Below, in pieces: positions 19,348-28,600 of a stretch of DNA of 29,572 nucleotides (positions are counted from its first letter, which is position 1; each line of letters starts with the position of its first letter). This stretch comes from Gymnopilus junonius. Its lineage: Eukaryota > Basidiomycota > Agaricomycetes > Agaricales > Galerinaceae. The notes beneath the pieces are model-generated. The model did no database searches. It was not told the origin of the DNA and saw only the letters and a list, made by a program, of their open reading frames with translations. The stretch covers positions 1-29,572 of the forward strand of contig JADNYJ010000400.1 of assembly GCA_015501075.1 (NCBI GenBank), read 5' to 3'. Position numbers and translations under genes: made by a program.

Positions 19348-21352
19348 CTAAGTCCGTTGGTGGTTGCTGATGCTGTCGGTCGATGCGTCTCGTGGTTGCC
19401 TTCGCGGCTACGTTGCGTTGCTATCCAATCGGTTGGTAAAGTGCGCTGTGTGCCTCCTAAGGCTGGGCCTTCTCGTGGGGAGTCCCTGTTGTTAGTGTTT
19501 CTCACTCTGCTTACGCTGTGCCGTCTGGCGAAAACTCGTCCCCTGGAGGGGGCTCTGGAGGGGGTTCTAGAGGGTGTCCTGCTGGGTGTTGGGGCTGGCC
19601 TGCGCCTCGGGTCTTCTGTCTGTCTGACTTGTGAGCTGGCGCCCTGCTGAGAGGCTCGGGACCGGGGTTCTGTTGTAGTATTGGTCGTGGTGTATTCTTC
19701 TTGTGGGGCCCAGTAGGAGTCTTCTCTTGGTCTACGTTGTCGCCCGCCGGGTTGTTGATCCTCCTTCTCCTGTCGTCGGCGTTGTCGGTTAAATTCGTAT
19801 CTCTGGGTGTCGCGGTTTCCGTTCTGTCTCTCCTGCATCGTGTTGTTTTCGAACTCCTCGTCTTTCATCTTCCAGGTCCATTCAACGTCGCGGTCCGGGT
19901 AGTAGATATAGTGATTCTCGGGGATTTTGTCTCGTAGCTTCTCACGTTGCTCCAAATAGATGGGGCATTTCCTGCTCCAGGCGGCGTGTCGTACGTCTTC
20001 ACGTCGTGCTCTTCTGCAGCTTGCACAGGAATGTTCAGTTTGGCTCTTGTCGCACTGTCCGTGGGGTGTCGTCTTGAGCAGCAATTTGCGCACACCTCGT
20101 CCTCAGGGCATTCTGCGGCTTTGTGGTTCACGTTGATCACCTGGCACTTGTAGCAGCGCCTGGGCTCCTCCTCGAGCTTCCTTGCCTTGTACCTGCTGCC
20201 TTCAATGATTAGTCCGTCTTTAATGATGGTATTCGCTACTTCTCTATCTCTTGTTGTAAGGATGGCGTGTGCAAATGTCTGGGTTGGGTTCCAGCTCTTC
20301 GATGGATCTCGCATCCATCTGATCTGTTCTATCTTGTTCTTTCGGATCTCGTTGTACTCCTCTATCTTTCTGACTCGGTCGCTGAGAATGTTCTTGAGGC
20401 TGGTTGAGATGAATTCGATGATGAGCGAGTACTGTCTATCCTTAATGGTTGCGGGCCCGAAGTGTGTTTCAAAAGCTCTCCTCGCATCCTCCCTGCTGAG
20501 CCACTCTACTCCTTCCTCGTTCGACATCTCCAAAATCACTCCTCCATTCTTCAAAACTCTGGCGACGATGAACCTTGAGTCGCTGGGTTTGTGGTCTGAT
20601 GTCGGCTCGGGCTCGTCCCACCTAGAGTCGCTGTGACTGAAATCCGTGTCTGGTAAGGCCTCCCATGCGATGTTGGCTTTCTCCACAATTTCCATCGGGG
20701 TTAAATTGGCGACCGCGCTTGCTACTCCTGGGACCGTGTCCATGAGGATCTGCCGATTCCTTTTGCTTTCCCTCGAGAGCACTTCCGCGCGGATGTTGTC
20801 GCCTTTGTTGTTTCCATTTACTTTCGTCCTCAGGACGTCGGCGTACGTTGGTTGTCTTAGTGCATTGGCCTCCTGCCGTACCGTCTCCTCTAGTTCTTCC
20901 GTTGCCGGTGTGTAGTATTGAGATTTGTGTGCTGTCAACTCGTCGGCCACTGCCTGTTTGCCGTCCTCCAAAGTTTTACCGATGTCCCTCTTCAGGTTGT
21001 CTGCCAGGTCGTCGAAGAGGTTCTGCGTGTGTGTGGTCACCACTTCCATCGCTTCTTCCGCCGGTAGGTTGTCGAGGCTGATCGCAACAGCCCTCATCGT
21101 ATCGATCCAATCGTTGTGCGTCAGTAGTCTTTTATCTATGGTGGCCCAGAGTAGAGCAGTTGACAGTGAAGCAGTAGTGATTCGTTCACCTTCTGGCACT
21201 AGCTCTTTCACAACTAAAAACCTCTTAGCTGCCTCTTTGTCCTTGATCCTCGATCGCGAGTCCTTTAGGATGTCGTTTTTCGTCGATTCGGAGACGGTGG
21301 TGCTAGGTCCAGCACTTCCCCTCGTGACTCGGGAGTTCTGCCTTTGGCTCAT
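19344..21352 (-). CDS. LINE ORF1: gag-like RNA-binding protein, one frame change
   Basis: ATG at 21352 opens 495 codons with a helical N-terminal half, a central segment resembling the RNA-binding part of LINE gags (SRFIVARVLKNGGVILEM, RQYSLIIEFISTS), then zinc knuckles: CYKCQVINVNHKAAEC and CANCCSRRHPTDS. Exactly where the last Cys of that second knuckle is expected the frame goes wrong. Reading one base back at about 20054 gives CDKSQTEHSCASC and continues in the second frame (20093-19344) through DVRHAAWSRKCPIYLEQREK and a long Arg/Gln/Pro-rich tail (PSRTPSRTPSRAPSRGR) to a TGA at 19344-19346. So ORF1 is about 670 codons, with either a single-base deletion or a programmed -1 shift. No strong slippery heptamer is visible, which favours a deletion. 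Confidence 0.75.
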
Positions 21353-21387
21353 TTCTTTCGCGGGGTGTGTAAGTTGCAGTGCGCAAG

Positions 21388-21829
21388 TAGTTACTTAGAA
21401 GAGAAGCGGAGGACTAGTCGAGGGTTTGCCTTTCTACTCTACTTCAATACCGTACTGTACCGTCCGACCTCTGTTCTCCACTGTTTGACCCGTGGGAAAG
21501 AGCGGCGGTGGTGGTGGTAGCGGATCAAGAGAGTCTCTCAAGTCTTCTTCTCCTGTCTTTCCGTTTACTCTTTTTTTTACCTGTCTGTTTTGTTTTACAT
21601 ATAAGCATCTCTCAAAGCTGGACATTGCTCAAGTAATTTGAAAATGTGTCATTCAGCGGTCCTTTTTGTTCTCTGTATATGCTTTGACCTCCATTACTAG
21701 AGAGGTTTTGTTGCATATCCATATACCGGATCACGGTCATAGGCACCGCCACTGTCCACAGGCTAGTATTTAACTTGCTATTGGTGGCATTGAGTGGCAA
21801 CTCATTGTTCTTCCCGCCAGCTTGCCATC
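21388..21829. other. right flank of the LINE, no supported gene
   Basis: This stretch holds a GGT/GGC-rich patch (21508-21525), T-rich tracts and no convincing frame. If the 9-bp direct repeat is not the true target duplication, part of it (to about 21600) could be LINE leader. A short frame at 21604-21642 reads YKHLSKLDIAQVI and stops, which is faintly LRR-like and could be a displaced end of the interrupted gene to the left of the element; this is speculation. Confidence 0.35.
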
Positions 21830-22456
21830 TTGACCTCCTAGGACAATGGTTATTCATCTTTAGCACATCCACACCCCCAACACTCGTCAATCATCAGTAC
21901 CACAAGCGCAAGGTAAGCGACTTCAAAAATCAAGTTGTGTCCATGTTCATGAATGTAAATCACGGCAGCATGGCAAGATCTAAACTAACGACAACGCTAA
22001 CCTGCTGCAGATTTTGGGCCAACTCGCGCAAAAACACAATATCCCATGGCTGAAGCAGGTGGAAGCGCAGATATTCGAAACCAAGAAGAAAATGGGTAAT
22101 TTGCTCGAACAGCATCCGAGGTCACGCGAACCGTGTTCACGACCGCACCATCTACCGAGTGCCAGATAAAATCGCCTCCAGATGCCTTATTGCGCCTTCT
22201 CGGCACAACATCCACCGCCAACCAGCTAGGACAGGATTTCCTCCCTGCTCTCCAATATTTTGCCTACAGTCGTACACGTTCTTGTACAGTGTTTGCACGA
22301 TCACTCGTTGCCCAAATTTTTGGCAATCTTTCTGACCTTGAGGACACGCGCACGCGGCCTCTAGAGAAGGTTGTGCTGTCATTTGGTACAGTCGATGAAT
22401 CGGTCCCTCGGTCATACATGTCCAAGGAGTTCCTTTCTCGCGTTTCATTCTTTTGA
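21830..22456 (+). CDS. 3' part of a spliced gene of unknown family
   Basis: Three blocks join in frame on the plus strand. The first ends TPPTLVNHQYHKRK at 21912. A 98-nt intron (21913-22010, GTAAGC to CTGCTGCAG, with CTAAC sites) leads to 22011-22095, reading ILGQLAQKHNIPWLKQVEA and on to ETKKKM. An 86-nt intron (22096-22181, GTAATT to CCTCCAG) leads to 22182-22456, which starts DALLRLLGTTSTANQLGQD and ends FLSRVSFF then TGA. No start codon was found for the first block, so the left border is arbitrary and more exons may lie upstream, possibly beyond the LINE. No domain is recognised. Matching intron phases and composition support real coding sequence. Confidence 0.4.
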
Positions 22457-23003
22457 ATAACAGACTAAATCTTTCAATCCACCAACCTCAACCACTCATC
22501 GAAATCGCATGTGAATGGCTGGACTAGATCTATCGATTCACTTTGAAATCAGGATGGAAATTTGGATTCCATTCATCTATCTGTAGACCATAATATGAAA
22601 GTAGTGACAATGTAGTCATTCGTTGATGAGTAGGGGAGGGGGTATTGAGGTGGTAAGTTCTCTTTTCATCAGTCTTCCGTCAAAAAGGAAATAAATAATA
22701 TATTTGTGATCTATCCATTTAGATGTAAATTAGAAAGTAGAAAGTGTAGGCCCCCGTCGAGGGACTCGATAGGTGAGGCCTTCGTTCAATTACATGTCAC
22801 GCTAAGCTATCCGATTTGTCAAATTGTTTTTTCCACAACGAGTTTTCCTTCTTCTTTCACTTCATGTCTTTCCCCTTGTTGTCTGCCTCTGCATTCTTCC
22901 TCTGGTCTCTTCTTTTGCCCAACTTTAACTTCCATCTCGTCGCAGGGAAAGTAAAGCTGCTGGAATGGCATTCCTCTCTGTCGACTCCTCGACTCCTTTG
23001 TGA
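22457..23003. other. intergenic region upstream of the tRNA gene
   Basis: No gene supported. The left part is AT-rich with ATAAATAATATATTTG at about 22691-22706; the right part (22820-22940) is pyrimidine-rich. Short frames on both strands have no domain or splice context. Confidence 0.5.
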
Positions 23004-23083
23004 GGTTCAATGGTCTAGTGGTTATGATTTCTGTCTTACAAGAGATTCACAGAAGGTCTCCAGTTCGATCCTGGATTGAACCA
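23004..23083 (+). tRNA. tRNA-Val (anticodon UAC) with a 7-nt intron
   Basis: The folded gene has a perfect 7-bp acceptor stem (GGTTCAA with TTGAACC), a D arm GTCT-AGTGGTTA-TGAT of the kind seen in fungal tRNA-Val, anticodon stem TCTGT/ACAGA, a five-base variable loop AGGTC, and T arm TCCAG-TTCGATC-CTGGA with discriminator A. Removing AGAGATT (23041-23047), one base 3' of the anticodon TAC (23037-23039), leaves a normal 7-base loop C-T-TAC-A-C. That is the standard place for nuclear tRNA introns. The A box (TGGTCTAGTGG, 23011-23021) and B box (TTCGATCC) are internal. A TTTT at 23087-23090 serves as pol III terminator. It decodes Val codons GUA and possibly GUG. Confidence 0.93.
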
Positions 23084-23444
23084 TCCTTTTGCGCATTGAT
23101 GCTGCTGGTTTGGCATGCGCGGCAACCTTTTTGGTCCCAGATAGACCGTTTGGACTTCACCAGTCACTGGCACTCTGTTTACCTTTGTCGAGGAGTTTAT
23201 GAATTAGGATATCCTTTCTCATGATCACAGCCCCGGAGCTTGCATCTATCATTAGATGTCCGCCTTGCCAGTTCGCTGTCACCAAAGTTGAATGGACGAT
23301 GATGTCAGACTCAAAGGTCATTTGTCCGATTATCACTCCAATGGCACTCCAGTACTTCACATCCGGAAGACTATAAAAACTCTTCCTTTACTTGCATACT
23401 AAACTCAACGTCACTCAAATCCATCTTTGGAACATACAGCAACA
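23084..23444 (+). promoter_or_regulatory. promoter region of the small membrane-protein gene
   Basis: No gene in this spacer. A TATA box (CTATAAAAAC, 23371-23380) stands 65-75 bases before the ATG at 23445. The sequence in between is C/A-rich, as is usual for fungal 5' leaders (ACATACAGCAACAATGCC at the start codon). Confidence 0.5.
23087..23090 (+). terminator. RNA polymerase III T-run terminator
   Basis: Four T in a row three bases after the mature tRNA-Val end, the minimal pol III stop signal. Confidence 0.6.
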
Positions 23445-23921
23445 ATGCCTGTTAAATTTGAACCATCTCCACCACTCACTTCACACCCCAGTACCAGTGG
23501 GAGCCGGACACCGAGAAGGCAAAGTCCTACCCCACCCCGTGGGAGGTTATTCCATCGCAGGGAAATTTCGAAAAGCCACCCTCATTCACGGTCTGCGACT
23601 GACGTTGATATTAACGGTCATCACAGTCAAGATATTGAAGGTCGGTACAATGAATATTAGCGATTTAGAATTCTAGCGTTTATGCCATCTAAATTCCTAC
23701 CCCACACTAGGCTCACCCCAAAGCCCGAATAAGGTGTGGAAATCCAAACGTCGCTACTCGCTCGTATCTTCTACGATGAATCTGCACTTCACCACCTCTT
23801 TCATAGCCGACGCCATTGACCCATTGACCTCGTTATCTTAACACTCTTCTTCGTTGTCATCTACATTATAATCAAATATCAAACCTGCCCTCCTCCCAAA
23901 ATTGCAGGTCGACCACCATGA
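23445..23921 (+). pseudogene. small tail-anchored membrane protein gene with an 8-bp frameshifting duplication
   Basis: Exon 1 (23445-23640) starts at an ATG in good context (ACAATGCC) and codes for a Pro/Ser/Arg/His-rich segment (MPVKFEPSPPLTSHPSTSG and on). A 70-nt intron (23641-23710, GTCGGT to CACACTAG) joins it in frame to exon 2, which reads SPQSPNKVWKSKRRYSLVSS and on to TTSFIADAID. There CCATTGAC occurs twice in tandem (23813-23820, 23821-23828), which shifts the frame to a TAA at 23839-23841. Counting one copy, the frame continues through a hydrophobic stretch LVILTLFFVVIYIIIKY, then TCPPPKIAGRPP and TGA at 23919-23921, giving 132 residues with a C-terminal membrane anchor. No family is recognised. 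The present product would be about 108 residues without the anchor. Confidence 0.5.
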
Positions 23922-24682
23922 TGTACATCAAGTTAATCCCTCCCGTTTACCTGCAAATATAGTGTCCAAAATTGTACGCGCTTTTACCTTGGGTATGGAC
24001 TCTGATTGAGGAATCCATTACAAATTCTTATCCCCCTCCAAGCTCAGGTATAGCTTGTCTCCAGCTTAACCCACATGGGGCCTGCTTTTAATACTCAGTA
24101 TACTACATAGTGCTATATTGAGATTGTTAAACTGCAGGATTGGTACTGGCTCTTGACATAGGATGAACCAGTAAAGAAGGTGTACTGCTACTTATGCTCT
24201 CGATGGTTAGGCACTTTCTAATTGTAAATTCATTGTATGCCTAGATAATTTATGTTCAATGAATTGTACTGATATAGTGAGGTGTTCGGATTACCCACCA
24301 TCAACATCTGGTGCTTAGGAAAGACGTCCCTGGAATATTTTTAGCTCCCGTCGTCGCGTCGGACGCGTTTACGTCACGTGCTCTGTGGAAGTGATGCAAG
24401 CTTGGCGCTGGCGCTGATTGAATTATTCCCTGAAACGCCTACTTCGTTCACCATAATCGTACGCGCCACCCTGTCATCCTTACCCCATGAACTATCTATT
24501 TCTAATCGAATAAATTTCTCTATATGCATTCGTGGGCGTCATATCGTCGTCAAGAAAATGCGGCAGAGATACCATACAAATAACACACCTCCGCGATGCC
24601 GCCCCACTTTCTGAGACTATTAAACCCATCTTTGTGGTTCGTGTTGGAATCTCAGACATTACCCTTCCCTCATGCAGCCACC
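23922..24682. other. intergenic region with a composite CRE/E-box
   Basis: No gene supported. At 24369-24380 the sequence TTACGTCACGTG overlaps an ACGTCA (CRE-like) and a CACGTG (E-box) site, about 305 bases before the ATG of the cysteine-rich gene. A CTATTAAA element lies near 24616. One 78-codon frame at 24378-24614 lacks domain or splice support. Confidence 0.4.
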
Positions 24683-25260
24683 ATGAACGCTAATTCTAAT
24701 CTTGCCAAGCCTTCCGCGACTGTGACCAAGCAGCCCTCGGCTGGCACAGCGAAAAGTGAGTTGATGCTGAAGCGGTCTGTTGAGCTGGAATACAAAGCCT
24801 TTTTTCCCTCTTATTCCGCAGGTTTCATTCATGGTGTGTCCATGCCTGCAAATGCAAATCCTGAACACCAAGAAGGCCCATCTCGTGTGCGCGGAGGAGG
24901 TGCTGGAAGGGTGAGTCATAACTTAATGAACGCTTCGCCTCGCGAATCGCGATCATTAGCTTATCGAGCATTGCACCTTAGGATTGTTGCATGGGGATTT
25001 TAGGAGCCTTTATCTGTTCTGGTACGTTCCTTCGGAGGCTCTTTCGTGCTGGTTTTAGCTACTATTTTTCTCTTAATAGAATGCTGCGAGGTTTGCCTGA
25101 TCGTTGTGTTTTGGTGGAATCTGACTGACAAATTTTTGACAGGGAATCTGCGACTGCGTTGCCGACATTATTTGTGAGTCGAAATTTATATCCGAAAAAT
25201 TTGCGGCACCGACAAAATTATCGTCATTCAGGCTGTCCGTGCGAGATGATGGGTCTTTAA
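24683..25260 (+). CDS. small cysteine-rich protein, six exons with an 11-nt microexon (90 aa)
   Basis: Exons: 24683-24755, 24822-24910, 24982-25021, 25080-25090, 25143-25173, 25232-25260 (273 nt). The five introns are 66, 71, 58, 52 and 58 nt, all GT-AG with good donors (GTGAGT three times, GTACGT, GTTTGC). The start context is GCCACCATGAA. The N-terminal half is Ala/Ser/Pro-rich and polar. A glycine linker (SRVRGGGAGR) leads to a compact cysteine domain: DCCMGILGAFICSECCEGIC, then DCVADIICCPCEMMGL and TAA. It has ten Cys, mostly as CC or CxC, with hydrophobic residues between and no signal peptide. I recall short basidiomycete proteins ending in a similar GGGAGKDC...CCPCEM pattern, of unknown function. 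Such CC-rich tails are often lipidated or bind metal or membrane, but this is inference. Every junction preserves the frame. Confidence 0.75.
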
Positions 25261-25636
25261 AAAGTTTCACCCGAGACCAACGACTTCTTGTTACGATTTT
25301 CAAGTATTGCTTAACACTCTAAGCTATGTGGCACTACGACTTGCATTTCTATCAGTGTCAATGATGGCACTGTGCTTGAATGGACTCATGCACTTAGAAC
25401 GTTCAATTAATTGATCAATTATTTATCGTCATTCACAATCATGAGATGTGCCAGCTATTTTTGGCGTTCCTGCGAGCTCTTTGTTAATCATCTTTCCTCG
25501 TTGACGCCTGGTTGACGCGTCCACGACTCGAATGGCTGACTCGTCGATCCGTTCTTTCCGCCCATAACGCCTTATTTAAGATGGACTAACTTGAAAGTCG
25601 CTGAATATCGGTTCCCAATACCCTTCTCCAATACCC
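25261..25636. other. intergenic region before the ABC transporter gene
   Basis: AT-rich spacer with the palindrome TTAATTGATCAATTA (25407-25421) and a TATTTAAG element near 25572, some 65 bases upstream of the transporter ATG. No coding or RNA gene seen. Confidence 0.4.
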
Positions 25637-28600
25637 ATGCCTCGTAGTGTAGTGTCTGCGTGGATGCCGCAGCATCCGCTGCTCGATGTTACGGCTTTTC
25701 ATTCCGAACAAGATGGATCATGGTTTGCCCTGTACGTTTCCATATTCGATTGTAATTGATAGGACCACTGAAGAGCACTCCTTGATAGCTTGAACGACAC
25801 TTTGTCTATTCCATTTCTCGTTTCTGTGCTCTTTATATGCTTTCAAGTTCTTAACGGCCTGGCGGTCTTTGTGGCATATGTTACACGTCGCCCTTCGATC
25901 ACTCCTCAAGAAGCAGAGCTGCTGGAATCGAACTCCCAGACAGAACACCCAGCCACTCTATGGCAATGGGCTCGGAATCAAGTTGATTACCTGGGTGGAA
26001 AGACCATCACGTCATACCTTGCGGCGCGTTTTGTTGGCTGCCTAGTTCTCCTTGTTCTTTTCCCCAGATCGGTTCATGAGTGTCGTCAGTCGACGTCTTA
26101 TGTTGATTCGTCTCTGCCACGCCTCCTTCCGCAATGCCCTGAGTGTTCATGACCTTTGTCTTTGTGGGTGCCAAGATCGCTTGTCGCTTTCCAGCACTCG
26201 CAGCTGACGACTCTGATGTAGTTTTACGCCTCGGTTTTAGCATTCATAAGCTTGACGGTGAAGAAATGGAGCGTGCTGGCAACAAGGTACAACGTCATCC
26301 TTTTGCTTACTACATTTTCGGTCTATCTCCAGAGGGACATTTGGCCTTTGGCTATCGTCAATGGACGCCCTCAAGATGAACAGGTGGCGGACTACTATGG
26401 GTCAAGATTATGACGCTTTTTGCAACCTCGACACTCATTCCCTTGTTTATACCTCGTCGATACATACCAGTCGATCCGAAGGTAATATTCCTTCCTTTTA
26501 TTCTCCTTTCCTGCTCTTATTTCTGAAACGTACCTTTTGGCAGAATCCTATGCCAGTGCCCAACGACGAACAGACATGTTCCTTATTCTCTCTCTTCTTG
26601 TATACCTTCTTAGACCCCGTCATCATGCAAGGTTATCGAGTACCGCATTTGAGCTACGAGCAGTTGCCGCCCCTCTCTGATTCTGATTACGCTTCATACT
26701 TGACTGGAAAGGCGTTTCCGGTATGGTTTCAGATTTTTGTCCCTGAGACTACTTGCCGACGAAGCTTGTCTAGCATCTGGATCCGTTCAGGGGCGGAAAG
26801 AAACCGCACCTGTTCTTCGGACTGATGCGAGTGTTCCGTGAGTCCTAAAATTTCTTCCTTGTCGACGCATTGACTGACCTTCGCAGGCAAGGAATATACA
26901 ATACTGGCTTTAACACTCGTTGGTCAAGGCCTCTTTCAATTCCTCGCTCCAATTGGCATCAATCGCATTCTCAAGTCCGTCTCTTCTCTGAATGTGTTCT
27001 CCGGCGGTCTCCCTCACCTTCAGGAACAGTTATTTAGAAACCGGAGGCGAAAATGCTGACATACGTCCTTGGTTCTGGATCCTTTGTATCTTTGCTGGCC
27101 CAGCAATTCGTGCTATTTTTTTTTCAGGGGTATATTTTCATTGGCACCAGGACTCTCGTCCGAACTGAGGGTCTACTGACCCAGTTGATATTTGAACATA
27201 GTCTGCGAATCCGTCTCAGAAGTGAGAGCTCCTCAGAGACATCCAAAGGCCAAGCGAGTGAAAGTTATACTTCCACTGTTGTCGGAACTCCAGAGACGGC
27301 GTCTATCAGTTCAACGCAGGATGGTGGAGCTAGCTCATCTCCAAAGACAGAAAGTCTAAAGTCGCCGGGTCATCATCGTCTTCACCGTCAATTTCGCAGG
27401 ACATGGCGAAGGAGGTACCAAATGAAGGCAAAAACCTAATTGGCAAGATTAATAACCTCGTAACGACTGATCTGACGAATATCGTCGAAGCGAGAGATTT
27501 CCTCGTCTTATGTGAGTGACAGTTGTCGTTCGTAACCTCTGCCCTGACCAGCTTTCTAGTTTTGTTTATCCTCTTCAAGTCGTCCTATCTGTTTTCTTCC
27601 TTTACAGGCTGCTCGGATGGAGGTTTGTCTCTTGTCTAAACCCGCCGATGACAGACGTTGAAGGTTTATCAAAAACCCAGTACATTTTTAGGCCTTGGGG
27701 CTATGGTTGTTCTCTTCCCTATTCCGGGGTACATTGCTAAACGCATGCAAGATCTGCAAAAGCTAAAGATGAACAAGGTCATTGGGTGGCAATTCCATTT
27801 GGAATGTGACTGTACTCACTTTTCCACAGAGTGATGCCAGGATTCAAGACGTTACGGAAGGTACCTGTCGTGCTGTGTTGTGATTTCGCATTCAGTTTTG
27901 AGCCATTTGTCCAGCTGTGAATATTTTGAGGATGATTAAACTCTTCGGGTGGGAGGAAAAGATAGCGAAGCGAATCGAGGGCCGAAGAGAAGACGAGCTC
28001 AATGTGTTATGGAGGTTCAAGGTAACTTGCATAGTTCTGGGTATCGGTTACCTCTGAAGTCCCTCTATTTAGCTTTTAAGTGCCTTGAATGGGATGCTGA
28101 AGTGAGTCTATCCTTTTTGGCGTCACAGAGTATCTTGGTTAAACAACCATAACAGTTATGCAATACCCACTATCGTCATGGTGGTCACTTACGGAGGCTT
28201 CACCTTAATCATGAAAGAGGAACTCAACCGTTAGTTCCGCTATTGGCGAAAACTTACGTGATTCACGAAATTCATATTACATTAATAGCTTCAAAAATCT
28301 TCTCAAGCATGGCTGTCTTCAGTATCCTAAGGATTCAGCTATTCAGAACATCATCCCTCATTCAATACGTCATTACAGGTTGGTTTTATGCTGTTTTTTT
28401 TGTTGCATTAAATGAGAGGCTGATTGGGTTTTAGGCAAAGTTTCGCTGGATCGCTTAAACGATTTTTTAAAGCGCACAGAGTTACTGGATTCTTTCGTAG
28501 AAACTGATGCACAGGTGGTCACCCCTGCTCAGGAACTGCCTCAGTCAAGAATGATACTATCGGTTTTAGGAATGCCGTTTTTTCATGGTCTGTAGAACCT

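Larger units (their letters stand above)
14746..21378 (-). mobile_element. LINE (non-LTR retrotransposon), nearly complete, Tad-like organisation
   Basis: A minus-strand element with short leader, ORF1 (gag-like, zinc knuckles), ORF2 (endonuclease, RT, RNase H, zinc knuckle), a long purine/pyrimidine-biased 3' UTR and an A-tail seen as T22 at 14763-14784. This order fits fungal LINEs with an APE-type endonuclease and RNase H, such as the Tad group. The borders are estimated: the 9-bp repeat GTGCGCAAG occurs at 14737-14745 and again at 21379-21387 and would be a target-site duplication. In that case 17 bases (14746-14762) follow the A-tail and the leader is only 26 bases. If the repeat is chance, the element could start further right (towards 21600), with a longer leader. 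ORF2 has no stop in 1341 codons, so the insertion is young. Confidence 0.85.

Noticed and set aside
23000..23224. Plus-strand frame of 74 codons
   Set aside because: It runs through the tRNA-Val gene, which is far better supported.
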